In this document: positions 42,466 to 52,591 of the stretch, in pieces
How the letters are laid out: the number at the start of each line of letters is the position of its first letter
Numbering within the stretch: the first letter of the stretch is position 1
Source: Burkholderiales bacterium
Lineage (GTDB): Bacteria > Pseudomonadota > Gammaproteobacteria > Burkholderiales > Casimicrobiaceae
Length of the DNA: 64,000 nt
Direction of reading: 5' to 3'
Assembly (NCBI GenBank): GCA_020851235.1
Contig: JADZDD010000004.1
Coordinates: forward strand, 62,001 to 126,000
Translations under genes and position numbers: made by a program
The notes under the pieces: model-generated
The model's database searches: none
Seen by the model: only the letters and a program-made list of their open reading frames with translations
What the model was told of the DNA's origin: nothing

Positions 42466-43107
42466 GTGAACCAGCGCACGCTCGTTGCCGACCGCCTGTA
42501 CTACGGGCTCGAGCCCACCCATTTGCGCGCCGCCAGTGCGCGCGCCCTCACCCGTGTCGTGGGCCTCGCCCCCGAGCGGGCACGGATCAGCGATGCCCAT
42601 CTGTACCACGACTTCGCGCTGGACCCGGCACAGGGTGCGGCGCTCGTCGAAGCGCTCGTCGCGCACGGTGCGCTCGAACCCCCGGGAGAGGGTCAGGCCG
42701 GATACGGACTCACCGCCGAGTTCGTGGCCATCGCGCAGGCGCGCATCGTCGAACCATTGCCGCGCCCGCGCGCCCGGCAACTGGTCGACGCCGCCTGCGC
42801 CCTCGCGAGGGAAATCAACGAGGACGACGCGCACAATCCGCTGTCGATCGCAGCCCTCGCCGTCTTCGGCGATTACATGACGCGACACGCGCGCCTGGCC
42901 GAGTTGTCCTTCGGCGTCGTCGTCGACCTGCGTGCGCCGACCTGGCGAACCCGCTTCGGCCGCCGCCAGCAAAAGGCCGAAGGCGCGCGTTCGCTGCGTA
43001 ACGCGTTTCGTGCGCTCTCGTCGTTCGTGCGCGTGCGCGTGGTCACCGAGCTTCCCGCGCTGCCTCGCCCGTTCAGCGTCGTCTACGACGCCAGCAGCGC
43101 GCGGTAA
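42466..43107 (+). CDS. Hypothetical protein, possible winged-helix N-terminus
   Basis: 213 residues from a GTG with GAGG seven nt upstream. The N-terminal half (LRAASARALTRVVGLAPERARISDAHLYHDFALDPAQGAALVEALVAHGALEPPG...GYGLTAEF) looks like a winged-helix domain. The second half (VDAACALAREINEDDAHNPLSIAALAVFGDYMTRHARLAELSFGVVVDLR) resembles a nucleotidyltransferase-like module with a G-D-Y pattern. I do not recognise a named family. It is possibly a DNA- or nucleotide-linked regulator. Confidence 0.5.
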   Translation: MNQRTLVADRLYYGLEPTHLRAASARALTRVVGLAPERARISDAHLYHDFALDPAQGAALVEALVAHGALEPPGEGQAGYGLTAEFVAIAQARIVEPLPRPRARQLVDAACALAREINEDDAHNPLSIAALAVFGDYMTRHARLAELSFGVVVDLRAPTWRTRFGRRQQKAEGARSLRNAFRALSSFVRVRVVTELPALPRPFSVVYDASSAR

Positions 43108-43173
43108 GTCCCCCGGGGCGACGCGGCCGGCGCGCACCGACGGTTCGCGTCCGGTTGCGGCGGTGCGCCGGGG

Positions 43174-44589
43174 TTGCGGCCGCTTTGTATGATGGCGGCC
43201 ATCGCGCCGGTTCTTCGCCCTGCCGCCTTGCGCCCCCTCACGCGCCTTGCCACGTCTTGCGTGCTTCGCCTCCTGCTCGGCGCGGCCGGTGTGGCGTGGG
43301 CCGGGGCGGCGCCTGGCGCCATGGAGCCGTTGCGGGTGGCGACGTGGAACGTCGGCTGGCTCATGGATGCGACGACGCACGGCCGATGGGTGGAAGCCTG
43401 CCGCCGGCACGGCTGGCCCACGAACCCGGCGGCATCGACACCCGCGGCGCATGCCGACCTCGTGGGCCTGCCGTACTGCGACGTGCACAACGGCATGGTC
43501 TTCCCCCGCGAGCGCTGCACGAGCGAGCACGACGACTGGCCGCGCGCGGCACGCTACCCAGTGACGCATCGCTGCCGCGACTCGGCGGACCTTGCCGACC
43601 CTGCCGCGTACGCGCGCAAGATCGACGCGCTGCGCGCGATGTTCGTGCGCCTCGATGCGACCGGGGTGCGCGTCGTTGCGCTGCAGGAGGTCTTCGACGC
43701 CGCTGCCGTGCGGGCGATCCTGCCGCCGCACTGGTCGGTGACGACCACCCGCGAACTCGCGGGGACCCCGGCCATCGCCCAGCACGTGGCCGTGGCCTGG
43801 CGCGAACCGGCCGTCGTGCGCGACGTGCGCGCCGTCACCACGCTCGCGGCGAGCGGGTTTGCGAACCGGCCGCTGCGCCCGGGCCTTGCGTTCACGGTGC
43901 GGGTCGGCGGCAAGCCCGTGCGCGCCCTCGTGGTGCACCTGAAGGCCGGTTGTCGCAGCCGTGATCTCGACATCCCGACGACGCCGCGCGACGCGACGCT
44001 CGCGCCCGCCCGATACGATGCCATCGTGACCGACTGCGCGATCCTGCGCTACCAGTTGCCCGCGCTCGAAGCATGGGTCGACGCGCAGGCCGCTCGCGAC
44101 TTTGCGGTGCTGGGTGATTTCAACCGCCTGCTGCTGCGCGAGCCCGTCGCCGATTCCGCGACGTATCGCACGCGCCTGGACGGAACGGCTGCCTCGGCGC
44201 CGCTTGGCACCTGCACGATCGCGCGCGACGGCGGCAAGGCGCTCTTGCGCTGTCCGACGCGCACGCGTGCCCTGTTTCCCGAACTCAACGACGGGGAGCC
44301 ACCCGGCGCCGTCCTGTGGCGCGCCCGGCCGCGGTCGGCCACCGGCCAGGGCAAGGCGCCACGTTGCACGCTCGCCGGTGCGCGCGGCAACCTCGCGCAC
44401 AACGGCATCGACCACGTGCTCATCAGCGCTTCGCTCAAGGCGCGGCTCACCGCGACCGCGCTCGACCTCGACATCGTGAATTACGATGCTGCCGGTGCCG
44501 CGCTCGAGGTCGATGCCGCGACGGCATTGCCTTCCGACCACTGTCCACACGTCGTCACGTGGACGCCACGCCAGGATCCAACGCGATGA
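43174..44589 (+). CDS. Exported endonuclease/exonuclease/phosphatase (EEP) family protein
   Basis: 471 residues. The hydrophobic N-terminal segment (about 25-48) is a signal peptide or anchor. EEP motifs follow: ATWNVGW, LQEVFD, VVHLKAGC, LGDFNRLLL, and SDHCPHV near the end. These carry the metal- and phosphate-binding residues of the DNase I-like fold, so phosphodiester or phosphomonoester hydrolysis is likely. The long insert (about 65-155) with many Cys is unusual. The last codons overlap the ATG of the aminotransferase gene (ATGA), making it first in a three-gene unit. Confidence 0.83.
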   Translation: MRPLCMMAAIAPVLRPAALRPLTRLATSCVLRLLLGAAGVAWAGAAPGAMEPLRVATWNVGWLMDATTHGRWVEACRRHGWPTNPAASTPAAHADLVGLPYCDVHNGMVFPRERCTSEHDDWPRAARYPVTHRCRDSADLADPAAYARKIDALRAMFVRLDATGVRVVALQEVFDAAAVRAILPPHWSVTTTRELAGTPAIAQHVAVAWREPAVVRDVRAVTTLAASGFANRPLRPGLAFTVRVGGKPVRALVVHLKAGCRSRDLDIPTTPRDATLAPARYDAIVTDCAILRYQLPALEAWVDAQAARDFAVLGDFNRLLLREPVADSATYRTRLDGTAASAPLGTCTIARDGGKALLRCPTRTRALFPELNDGEPPGAVLWRARPRSATGQGKAPRCTLAGARGNLAHNGIDHVLISASLKARLTATALDLDIVNYDAAGAALEVDAATALPSDHCPHVVTWTPRQDPTR

Positions 44590-45899
44590 ACGCCACTCCA
44601 GCACAGCGCCAGGCTGCCCTTCTTGCCACCGCCGGTCGTGTCCTCGCCGGAGGCGGTCTGGGTCTATTTGTCCTGCCGCCCGAGCTCAACGTCGTCGTCG
44701 CCCGTGGCGAAGGCAGCCACGTGTGGGACGTTGCCGGTCGCGAGTACATCGACTATCACCTGGGTTCGGGGCCCGTGCTCCTGGGTCACGGCCATCCCGC
44801 GATCACGCGCGCCGTCGCCGAGCAGTTGCCGAAGGGGACGACCTACTATTTCCTGAACGAAGCCGAGATCGAGCTCGCGCGTCGCCTCGTCGACGCGGTG
44901 CCCTGCGCCGACGCCGTGCATTACACGGGCTCGGGCACCGAGGCGACGTTCTATGCGCTACGCATGGCGCGCGCTTTCACCGGGCGCGAGAAGGTGCTCA
45001 AGTTCGAAGGGGCGTGGCACGGCATGCACGACTACGGCCTGTGGGGCACCGTTCCCGCCGCGGCGTCGCCGTATCCGCGCGCCGCGCCGGACTCGATCGG
45101 TGTCCCGGCGGCGACCGGGGACACGGTGCTCGTGGCGCCGTTCAACGATGCCACGCGGGCGGTGGAATTGATCGAGCAGCACGCGCACGAACTGGCGGCG
45201 GTCATCGTCGAGCCACTGCAGCGTGTCCTCCTGCCCGAACCCGGCTTCCTCGCCGCGCTGCGCGCGGTCACGGCCAAGCACGGCATCGTGCTCGTGTTCG
45301 ACGAGATCGTCACCGGCTTTCGCATCGCCTGGGGTGGCGCGCAGGAGAAGTACGGCGTGGTCCCCGACGTTGCGACCTACGGCAAGGCGGTCAGCGGTGG
45401 CCTGCCGCTCGCCGTGATCGCCGGCCGCCACGACGTGATGGCGACGCTCGATGCCCGGCACCAGCCGCGCGAGCGCGTCGTGTGGGCCACGCACACGCTC
45501 AACGGCAATCCGATCTGTGCCGCCGCGGGCTGCGCCGCGCTCGACGTCCTCGGTGCACCGGGTGTCTACCCGCGGCTCGCCGCGACTGGCCGGCGCCTGC
45601 GCGAAGGGATCGTCGAGGCCGGCACGCGACACGGCTTCACCGTGCAGGCCCCTGGCGAGGATGCGGTGTTCGGAGTCCGCTTCACCGCGCGGCGGCCGCT
45701 GCGCAACTGGATCGACCTCACGACCGCGGACAAGGACCTGGGGCTGCGCTGGGCGCTCGAGCTTCTGCGCCGCGGCCTGCTCGTCAATCCCAATGAGAAG
45801 TTCTACGTCTCGATCGCGCACAGCGACGCCGACGTCGATCGCACGCTCGACGTCGTCGACGCGGCGTTTGCCGCGCTCGCGAGAGAGGTCGGGCGGTGA
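44586..45899 (+). CDS. Class III PLP-dependent aminotransferase / glutamate-1-semialdehyde aminomutase-like
   Basis: 437 residues. The fold-type I PLP core shows HYTGSGTEATFYALRMARAFTGREKVLKFEGAWHG, LVFDEIVTGFRIAWGG, and the Schiff-base Lys267 in TYGKAVSGGLPLAVIAG. THTLNGNPI follows. The pattern is closest to GSA aminomutases and related class III enzymes. No heme-biosynthesis context exists, so it is probably a secondary-metabolism or amino-acid aminotransferase. It overlaps the EEP gene upstream (ATGA) and the exported methyltransferase downstream (GTGA). Confidence 0.82.
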   Translation: MNATPAQRQAALLATAGRVLAGGGLGLFVLPPELNVVVARGEGSHVWDVAGREYIDYHLGSGPVLLGHGHPAITRAVAEQLPKGTTYYFLNEAEIELARRLVDAVPCADAVHYTGSGTEATFYALRMARAFTGREKVLKFEGAWHGMHDYGLWGTVPAAASPYPRAAPDSIGVPAATGDTVLVAPFNDATRAVELIEQHAHELAAVIVEPLQRVLLPEPGFLAALRAVTAKHGIVLVFDEIVTGFRIAWGGAQEKYGVVPDVATYGKAVSGGLPLAVIAGRHDVMATLDARHQPRERVVWATHTLNGNPICAAAGCAALDVLGAPGVYPRLAATGRRLREGIVEAGTRHGFTVQAPGEDAVFGVRFTARRPLRNWIDLTTADKDLGLRWALELLRRGLLVNPNEKFYVSIAHSDADVDRTLDVVDAAFAALAREVGR

Positions 45900-46744
45900 G
45901 ACGCCGCCACGCGCTGCGCACGCTCGCGGGTGGGGTCGTCCTCGTGACCGGGCTGGCCCGCGGCCAGGCGTTTCCCAGGTACGGCGACGAGCGCTACGAG
46001 CCGCGCCTGCGTCAGCCCGGCAAGGACGTGATGTGGCTGCCCACGCCCGAAGCCATGGTCAGGCGCATGCTGGAGATGGCGAAGGTCGGACGCGACGACG
46101 TGGTCTACGACCTCGGCGCCGGCGAGGGTCGCATTCCGATCGCGGCGGCGCGGGACTTCGGCGCCACGGCGATAGGCATCGAATACGACCCGCAGCTCGC
46201 CGCGCTCGCCCGGCGCAATGCGCAGCGTGCCGGCGTGGCCGATCGGGTCACGATCATCACCGGCGACATCTTCAAGGAGGACTTCAGCCGCGCCTCGGTG
46301 GTGAGTCTCTACCTGCTGCCCGACCTCAACCAGCAGCTGCGCCCGCAGCTTCTCGCGCTCCGGCCCGGCACGCGCGTCGTGTCGTACCGTTGGGACATGG
46401 GCGAGTGGGAGCCCGATGACGTCGCGACGATCGACGGCAACGAGGCCTTCCTGTGGCTCGTTCCGGCGCGCGTGGCCGGACGCTGGAAGCTCACCGACGA
46501 CGTCTTCCTTGCCGCGGAGGTCGAGTTCGTGCAGTACTTCCAGCGCATCGGCGGCACGATCACGATTCGCGGGACGACGAGCGCGCTCGCCGGCGCCTTC
46601 GCCGAGGGGCCCGCCATCGGCTTCACGTTCAAGGACGTCGACGGCGCGATTCGCAGCGTGCGCGCGCGCGTCGACGGCGATCGGCTCACGGGTGAGGTCC
46701 GCTTTCCGGGCAACGTGCGGCCCCTGACCGGCCGGCGGCAGTAG
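45896..46744 (+). CDS. SAM-dependent methyltransferase fold protein with N-terminal export signal
   Basis: 282 residues from a GTG that overlaps the aminotransferase stop. The first 24 residues (MRRRHALRTLAGGVVLVTGLARGQA) look like a signal peptide, with twin arginines. Class I SAM motifs follow: VVYDLGAGEGRIPIAAARDFG, GIEYDPQLAALA and ITGDIFKEDF. After them comes VVSLYLLPDLNQQLRPQLLALRPGTRVVSYRW, as in protein-lysine or histone-type DOT1-like folds. A SAM enzyme in the periplasm would be surprising, so the leader may be an artefact of start choice. The C-terminal 100 residues form a beta-rich extra domain. Confidence 0.75.
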   Translation: MRRRHALRTLAGGVVLVTGLARGQAFPRYGDERYEPRLRQPGKDVMWLPTPEAMVRRMLEMAKVGRDDVVYDLGAGEGRIPIAAARDFGATAIGIEYDPQLAALARRNAQRAGVADRVTIITGDIFKEDFSRASVVSLYLLPDLNQQLRPQLLALRPGTRVVSYRWDMGEWEPDDVATIDGNEAFLWLVPARVAGRWKLTDDVFLAAEVEFVQYFQRIGGTITIRGTTSALAGAFAEGPAIGFTFKDVDGAIRSVRARVDGDRLTGEVRFPGNVRPLTGRRQ

Positions 46745-46847
46745 CGCGCGCCACCGCTCCACGGCCGGAGTTGGCAGCGAGCGCCAAGCTGGCATACGAT
46801 CGCATGCATCGCGCGTGAGGCTCGCGCGCGCCCCCGGAGCTTCGACC

Positions 46848-47273
46848 ATGCGTCACGCCCTGCCTGTTGCCCTCCTTCTCGCCGTCGCTGCGGCGCCGGC
46901 ACTCGCTGCGCCCTGCTACGTCATCTACGATCGCAACGACGCGGTGATCTACCGCGACTACGAGCCGCCGTTCGACCTGAGCGACGACAACAGTCCGCAA
47001 CGCGCGCAGTTGCGCCGCCAGGGACAGCATCTCGTCGTCGCCGAATTCGACAACTGCAATCCGGTGGGTTACATCTCGGCGACGACCGGCGGCACCACGG
47101 CGACCGTCGACGAGATCGTGATGCAGCTCAAGCCTGCGATCGGCACGACGGTCACCGGAATGACGATGGCGCCGCTGCAGGTGAACTCCGGACGGCGACC
47201 TCCCGACGCGCCGCGCGTCGATCCGGCCGCCATCACCGTGACGACCGGAGGCGGTGGGGTCAGCGCACGCTAG
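46848..47273 (+). CDS. Hypothetical exported protein
   Basis: 141 residues from the ATG at 46848. A clear signal peptide (MRHALPVALLLAVAAAPALAA) precedes a small domain beginning PCYVIYDRNDAVIYRDYEPPFDLSD, with two Cys that could form a disulphide. The C-terminus is Thr/Gly-rich. No family is recognised. It follows the methyltransferase gene by about 100 nt and could be part of the same unit. Confidence 0.65.
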   Translation: MRHALPVALLLAVAAAPALAAPCYVIYDRNDAVIYRDYEPPFDLSDDNSPQRAQLRRQGQHLVVAEFDNCNPVGYISATTGGTTATVDEIVMQLKPAIGTTVTGMTMAPLQVNSGRRPPDAPRVDPAAITVTTGGGGVSAR

Positions 47274-47339
47274 GCTGAGCACGCGCCCCTGACTCGGGGC
47301 GCGTTGCGGGCACGTAGCCCCCGGGCCGGCGGTCTGCCG

Positions 47340-48899
47340 TCAGTCGGGCCGCGCGGCGTCGGGGTCGTCCTTCGCCCAATCGAGCCGCGGCACCGTCGTC
47401 GCGAGGAGTGCGCCGGTGGCCGCAACGCACGCGAGAACCACAAACGCGACGCGATAGGCGGCGTTGACGCCGTCGACGAGCAGGGTCCGCTCGGCGGCAC
47501 TCATGCGGGCGATGAAGGCCGAACCTCCGGTCAGGGCCTCGTGCAACAGCGCGGCGGCGGCGTTCTGCTCGCGGTCGACGAGCGCGAACAGGACGGCGCC
47601 GACGAGCGCGACACCGATCGCGCCACCGATCGCACGCGCGAGCGAGATCGAACCCGTCGCCACGCCGAGCGCCTGCCGGCCGGCGACCGTCTGCACCTGG
47701 ACCTGGGTGGGCGGCATCACCATGCCCAGTCCCACTCCGACGAGGACCGTGAGCGCGAGGATCACGGACGTCGGCGCGTGTGCCACGGCAAAGGCCAGCG
47801 CGGCAAACGTGACGCTGACCAACGACAGGCCCACGATCGGGAAGCGGCGCACTTCGCCCGTGACGGTCACGAGGTGCCCGACGACGGCGGCGGAGGTCGC
47901 CTGCGACAGCGTGATCGGGAGGAGCAGCAGACCCGAGGCGCCGATGCCGAGGCCGCGCCCGAGTTGCAGGAAGATCGGCAGATAGACGATGGTGGCAAAA
48001 AGCGAGGCCCCGAAGCACAGGACGACCGCGTCGGAACGCGCGATCGCCGGGACGCGCAGGAAGTGGATGGGAATCACCGGATCGTGGTGATTGCGCTCCC
48101 AGAAGGCCAGCACGACGAAGGCGAGCGCCGAGCCCCCGACGAGCGCGCCCATCGGCCAGGAGAACCACGAGAAGCGGTGCCCGCCGGAAGAAATCGCGAA
48201 GAGGAACGATGCCGTCGCCGCGCAAAAGAGGATCGCCCCGACGGCATCGGGCCGGAAGCGTCCACCTTGTCGGGCTGGGGCCACGTGCGGCAGGCGCAGC
48301 GCAAGCAGCGCGGCCACGACCCCGAGCGGGATGTTGATGACGAAGATCGCGCGCCACGAGAAGATCTCGGTGAGGTAGGCGCCGAGCACCGGACCCAGCG
48401 TGCTCGCAGTGGCGAACAGCGTCGCGAAATATCCGGCGTAGCGGCCGCGCTCGCGCGGTGCCACGTACTCACCGATCAGTGCCTGCGACAGCGTCATGAG
48501 CCCGCCGCCACCCAGGCCCTGCACCGCGCGCAGGATCACGAGAGCGCCGAAGCTCGATGCCAGGGCACAACCCACCGACGCTCCGGTGAAGACCGCGAGC
48601 GCGAAGAGCAGCGCGCGGCGCCGGCCGAGGCGGTCGCCGAGGTAACCGTACAGCGGCGCGGCGACGGTCGCCGCAAGGAGATACGCCACCACGACCCACG
48701 ACAGGTCGGTGACTGCGTCGAGCGCGTTGGCGATGCTCGGCAACGCGCTCGCGAGGATCGTCTGGTCGATCGCGGCCAAGAACATCGCGACGACGACGCC
48801 CGAGAAGACACGGCGGAATCCGCGTGCGCTCGCGACCGGGTCGCGGGCGCTTCGGTGACTGAGGCTCAATGGATCACGGCGGGACGCTCGCGGCACCAT
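47340..48899 (-). CDS. MFS multidrug exporter, DHA2 (14-TM, EmrB/QacA) family
   Basis: 519 residues with 14 predicted helices. [19 protein letters not shown] is the DHA2 motif 'LDxTIVNVALP'-like, followed by the loop [10 protein letters not shown] and [26 protein letters not shown]. The [12 protein letters not shown] motif is present. Export of drugs or hydrophobic compounds by proton antiport is expected. No EmrA or OprM-like partner is adjacent. The start is uncertain within the first 40 residues. It is convergent with the hypothetical exported gene. Confidence 0.87.
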   Translation of the reverse strand: MVPRASRRDPLSLSHRSARDPVASARGFRRVFSGVVVAMFLAAIDQTILASALPSIANALDAVTDLSWVVVAYLLAATVAAPLYGYLGDRLGRRRALLFALAVFTGASVGCALASSFGALVILRAVQGLGGGGLMTLSQALIGEYVAPRERGRYAGYFATLFATASTLGPVLGAYLTEIFSWRAIFVINIPLGVVAALLALRLPHVAPARQGGRFRPDAVGAILFCAATASFLFAISSGGHRFSWFSWPMGALVGGSALAFVVLAFWERNHHDPVIPIHFLRVPAIARSDAVVLCFGASLFATIVYLPIFLQLGRGLGIGASGLLLLPITLSQATSAAVVGHLVTVTGEVRRFPIVGLSLVSVTFAALAFAVAHAPTSVILALTVLVGVGLGMVMPPTQVQVQTVAGRQALGVATGSISLARAIGGAIGVALVGAVLFALVDREQNAAAALLHEALTGGSAFIARMSAAERTLLVDGVNAAYRVAFVVLACVAATGALLATTVPRLDWAKDDPDAARPD

Positions 48900-49084
48900 C
48901 GCATCCGCTGCGCGACTCCACCATCGGGGCAAGCGCGCATTCTACGCGCGCCGCCCGCGTGGCTGGTTACAATCGCAGGCGGGCGCTTGCGATGGACACG
49001 CGGCGTCGCGTCGTTGCCGCCGCGCGCACGTCGCCGGTGGCGCAGTCCACCGCGCGCAACGTGGATCAGGGAGGAAGGAACCCG

Positions 49085-49831
49085 ATGAAGACCGCCATCG
49101 TCACCGGCGCGGGCAGCGGCATCGGCCGCGCCGTCGCCACCGCGCTCCTGCAGCACGGCTATCGCGTCGCACTCGCCGGGCGGCGCCGCGAGCCGCTCGA
49201 GCAAGCGATCGCTGCCGCCGGTGCCGCGCCCGATGCGGCGCTCGCCGTGCCCACCGACGTCGCGAACCCCGAGGCCGTCGCCGCGCTCTTCGCCGAAGTC
49301 AAGGCACGCTTCGGTCGGCTCGACGTGCTCTTCAACAACGCCGGAGTCAACGCGCCGGCCGTCGAGATGGACGAGATCACGTTCGAGCAATGGAAGAGCG
49401 TCGTCGACGTCAACCTGACGGGCGTGTTCCTGTGCACGCAGCAGGCCATCCGGCTCATGAAGTCGCAGTCGCCACGGGGGGGGCGCATCATCAACAACGG
49501 ATCGATCTCGGCGCACGCCCCTCGCCCCTACTCCGCGCCCTACACGGCAACCAAGCACGCGATCACCGGGCTCACGAAGTCGACCTCGCTCGATGGCCGC
49601 AAGTACGACATCGCGTGCGGCCAGATCGACATCGGCAACGCATCGACCGACATGGCCGCACGGATGGCCACGGGCGTGCCGCAGGCCAACGGCGAGATCG
49701 CCGTCGAGCCGTTGATGGACGTCGCGCACGTGGCGAGTGCCGTCGTCTACATGGCCGGGCTGCCGCTCGACGCCAACGTGCAGTTCATGACGATCATGGC
49801 CACCAAGATGCCGCTCGTCGGACGCGGCTAG
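49085..49831 (+). CDS. SDR family oxidoreductase
   Basis: 248 residues. GGAGGAAGG precedes the ATG. The NAD(P) motif is VTGAGSGIG, the structural NNAG is in LFNNAGVN, catalytic Ser is in [10 protein letters not shown], and YTATK provides YxxxK. The C-terminus ([34 protein letters not shown]) is of the short, loop-ended kind often annotated as 'SDR family oxidoreductase' without known substrate. It is convergent with the minus-strand lipid cluster, and the stop codons overlap. Confidence 0.85.
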   Translation: MKTAIVTGAGSGIGRAVATALLQHGYRVALAGRRREPLEQAIAAAGAAPDAALAVPTDVANPEAVAALFAEVKARFGRLDVLFNNAGVNAPAVEMDEITFEQWKSVVDVNLTGVFLCTQQAIRLMKSQSPRGGRIINNGSISAHAPRPYSAPYTATKHAITGLTKSTSLDGRKYDIACGQIDIGNASTDMAARMATGVPQANGEIAVEPLMDVAHVASAVVYMAGLPLDANVQFMTIMATKMPLVGRG

Positions 49832-50841
49832 GTACCCGCCCGGACCCCCGGACGACGCTGCGCGCGAAACGACGCCAGGATCGCCTCCATCACGCGGGCC
49901 GTGCGCAACGCGGTCTCGCCGGTGCTGGGGCACCTGCCTATCCCGTTCATCTCGTCGACGATCGTCTGGATGAGCGGCTGGTGGACGTGCTCGGGGTCGC
50001 CCAGCGGGCGCTCCTCGATCGTGTCGCCGCGACACAGCAAAAGCGGCCGTGGCGAGAGCGTCGCAAAGCGCAGGCGAGCGCGCGTGCCGATGAGTTCGGT
50101 GTAGTCGTCGTCGCGGTCGGCGTCGTAGCACCACGCGCCGCTGCCGAGCGCGCCCGACGCGAAGCGATACGTCGCACCTACCGCATCCTCGGCGTCGTAG
50201 AGCCCCGCCTGATTGGCGGCGATGCCGTGCACCTCGGTGATGGGACCCAGCAGGAAGTCGAGGAAGTCGAAGGTGTGGCACACCGCCTCGAAGAAAAAGC
50301 CGCCCCCCGACAACGCCGGATTCACGCGCCACGGCACCACACCGCCGGCGAACGCGGCCGCAGGCGGGCGCGGTTGCGTGAGGTACGTCACCGCCATGCG
50401 AACCTCGCCGATCGCGCCGTCGGCGACCAGGTCGCGCACGGCCAGAAGCCGCGGCAGGGCTCGCCGGTAGTAGCCCACCCACAGCGGGACCGCGGCGGCG
50501 CGGCACGCGGCGATCATCTCCTCGCACTGCGCCGGATCGAGGGCCATCGGCTTTTCCACGTACACGGGCTTCCCCGCCGCGGCGCAACGCAATGCGTAGT
50601 CGCGGTGCGTGTCGGTCAGGGTGGCGATGTAGACGGCGTCGATGTCGTCGGCCTCGATGATCGCATCCGCATCGGTGTGCCAGCGCGGCACGCCATGCCG
50701 GCGCGCGTAATCCTCGGCCCGTGCCGCCGTGCGCCGCATGACCGCGCGCAGTTCCGAGTTGCGCGCCTTCGCGAACCCCGGGCCGCTCTTGCGCTCGGTG
50801 ACGTCGCCGCAGCCGATGATGCCCCAGCGGATGGTCCTCAT
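49828..50841 (-). CDS. Gfo/Idh/MocA family oxidoreductase
   Basis: 337 residues. The N-terminal Rossmann domain reads [23 protein letters not shown], then the family motif [10 protein letters not shown], with an alpha/beta C-terminal domain ([21 protein letters not shown]). It oxidises or isomerises sugar-type or inositol-type substrates with NAD(P). The ATG overlaps the end of the TerC gene (ATGA), so both are co-translated. It is the last gene of the long minus-strand run. Whether it belongs functionally to the lipid genes is unclear. Confidence 0.85.
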   Translation of the reverse strand: MRTIRWGIIGCGDVTERKSGPGFAKARNSELRAVMRRTAARAEDYARRHGVPRWHTDADAIIEADDIDAVYIATLTDTHRDYALRCAAAGKPVYVEKPMALDPAQCEEMIAACRAAAVPLWVGYYRRALPRLLAVRDLVADGAIGEVRMAVTYLTQPRPPAAAFAGGVVPWRVNPALSGGGFFFEAVCHTFDFLDFLLGPITEVHGIAANQAGLYDAEDAVGATYRFASGALGSGAWCYDADRDDDYTELIGTRARLRFATLSPRPLLLCRGDTIEERPLGDPEHVHQPLIQTIVDEMNGIGRCPSTGETALRTARVMEAILASFRAQRRPGVRAGT

Positions 50842-51602
50842 TTCGGGCCCCGGCTGTCGCGGTCGCTGAAGTGGGGTCGCAGCCGGATGGCTCGCGGGCG
50901 ACTGCGCCGCATGCGCAGGTTGAGCATCTCCACCATGACCGAGAACGCCATCGCGAAGTAGATGTAGCCCTTGGGCACGGTCTTGTCGAAGCCCTCGGCG
51001 ATGAGCGCAACTCCCACCACGAAGAGGAACGAGAGCGCGAGCATCTTGATCGTCGGATGCGCCGACACGAAGCGGCCGATCACCCCGGCGAACGCCATCA
51101 TGAGCGCCACCGATGCGATCACCGCGGCCACCATCACCGCGATCTCGCTCACCATGCCCACCGCGGTGATGATCGAGTCGAGCGAGAACACGAGGTCGAT
51201 GACGACCACCTGCAGGATCACGGCGGTGAACGTCGCCTTCGCCGCGCCCGAGGCATGGTCCTCGCCGCCTTCGGTGAGCTGATGGATCTCCATCGTGCTC
51301 TTCCACAGCAGGAAGATGCCACCGAAGATCAGGATCAGGTCGCGCCCCGAGATGTCCTGTTGCAAGACGGTGAACAAGGGGGCGGTGAGCCCGATGAGCC
51401 ACGACAGCAGCAAGAGCAGCCCCAGGCGCATGAACATCGCGAGGAACAGGCCGAGCCGCCGCGCAAACTCGCGCTGGTCGACCGGGAGCTTGTCGACGAG
51501 GATCGAGATGAAGATCACGTTGTCGATGCCCAGGACGAGCTCGAGCGAGGTCAGCATGGCAAAGGCGATCCATGCCTCGGGACTGGTCAGGAGGTCGAGC
51601 AT
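50838..51602 (-). CDS. TerC family integral membrane protein
   Basis: 254 residues with seven predicted helices. TerC signatures are LELVLGIDNVIFISIL with the membrane Asp, DLILIFGGIFLLWKSTMEIH, and VVVIDLVFSLDSIITAVGM. TerC-like proteins export or manage metals (Mn) or act with tellurite-resistance systems. The LpxO-like gene lies 31 nt upstream, so this gene is in the same transcript as the lipid cluster. A link could be metallation of an exoenzyme or a metal-dependent step, but this is a guess. Confidence 0.88.
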   Translation of the reverse strand: MLDLLTSPEAWIAFAMLTSLELVLGIDNVIFISILVDKLPVDQREFARRLGLFLAMFMRLGLLLLLSWLIGLTAPLFTVLQQDISGRDLILIFGGIFLLWKSTMEIHQLTEGGEDHASGAAKATFTAVILQVVVIDLVFSLDSIITAVGMVSEIAVMVAAVIASVALMMAFAGVIGRFVSAHPTIKMLALSFLFVVGVALIAEGFDKTVPKGYIYFAMAFSVMVEMLNLRMRRSRPRAIRLRPHFSDRDSRGPK

Positions 51603-51632
51603 CGGGGGCTCCTGTCGGGCAGGCGGGTTGGG

Positions 51633-52580
51633 TCAGCGCACGAAGAAGGCGAAGATCACGATGGCAACGAGGAGCGCGAACTTGGCGGCGTAGTAGACGT
51701 ACTTGTTCCAGCGCTTGAGCGCCTTCGCCGGGAGGCGCACGTAGTACACCCAGGAGAAGACGCGATTGAGCATCCCGATCTTGTCGCCCGGGGCGTTCTC
51801 GGTCTGCGTGGCGCGCACGATCGTGCGCTCGACCCAGTGATTGAGCCGCGTGAGCCAGCGGCTGCGCAACGGCCGCTCCACGTCGCAGAAGAGGATGAGG
51901 CGGTCGGTATCGGTGCGATTCTCCGCCCAATGGATGAACGTCTCGTCGAAGAGCACGCCTTCGCCGTCGCGGTACGCGTAGGGCACGCCGTCGACGATGA
52001 TGCGGCAGCGCTCGCTGTTGGGCGTGGCCAGACCCAGGTGGTAGCGCAGCGAGCCCGCGAATGGATCGCGGTGGCGGCCGAGGTCGCCGCCGGCCGGCAG
52101 CATGGCGAACATCGCCCCGTTGACGTTGGGAATCGACTGGACGAGCGCGACGGTCTTGGGACAAAGCGCGCGCGCCGACTCGAGCGGCGTGTCGTACCAT
52201 TTGAGGTAGAAGCGCTTCCAGCCACGGCGAAAGAACGAGTTGAAGCCGAGATCGGTGTAGCCGGTGGCCGCGCGGATGTGGCCCTCGTCGAAGAGCTTGA
52301 GCGCCTCGTCGCGAATCGTCGTCCAGTTGCGCTGCAGCGGCGCAAGCTCGGGAAACGGATCGAGTTTCAGGAACGGCGCGTTCGGCACCGCGGAAAACCC
52401 GTACATGAGCGCGTTGTACGGCGCGACGATCGTCGAATGATCGGTGAGCTGCTTCACGAAACGATGCCGCTCGCGTCCGCGCCAGTGGATGAACAGCGCC
52501 CACGAGACGTAGCCGTAGACGATGGCTGCCTTCCACGACAGGAGCGAGGCGGCGATCAGGGACGAAGTCGACGGTTCCAT
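51633..52580 (-). CDS. LpxO/OlsC-like Fe(II)/2-oxoglutarate acyl-chain hydroxylase
   Basis: 315 residues of the aspartyl/asparaginyl beta-hydroxylase family. An N-terminal membrane segment (WKAAIVYGYVSWALFIHW) and a C-terminal one (YAAKFALLVAIVIFAFFV) flank the jelly-roll core. The core has metal ligands GRHRDPFAGSLRYHLGL (HxD) and the distal His in DETFIHWAENRTDTDRLILFCDVERP. LpxO hydroxylates lipid A acyl chains and OlsC hydroxylates ornithine lipids. The protein sits 11 nt after the PPTase-acyltransferase gene, so it should modify the acyl product of this cluster. The start ATG at 52580 is set by the extent of homology. Confidence 0.82.
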   Translation of the reverse strand: MEPSTSSLIAASLLSWKAAIVYGYVSWALFIHWRGRERHRFVKQLTDHSTIVAPYNALMYGFSAVPNAPFLKLDPFPELAPLQRNWTTIRDEALKLFDEGHIRAATGYTDLGFNSFFRRGWKRFYLKWYDTPLESARALCPKTVALVQSIPNVNGAMFAMLPAGGDLGRHRDPFAGSLRYHLGLATPNSERCRIIVDGVPYAYRDGEGVLFDETFIHWAENRTDTDRLILFCDVERPLRSRWLTRLNHWVERTIVRATQTENAPGDKIGMLNRVFSWVYYVRLPAKALKRWNKYVYYAAKFALLVAIVIFAFFVR

Positions 52581-52591
52581 GCGCTTTCGGA

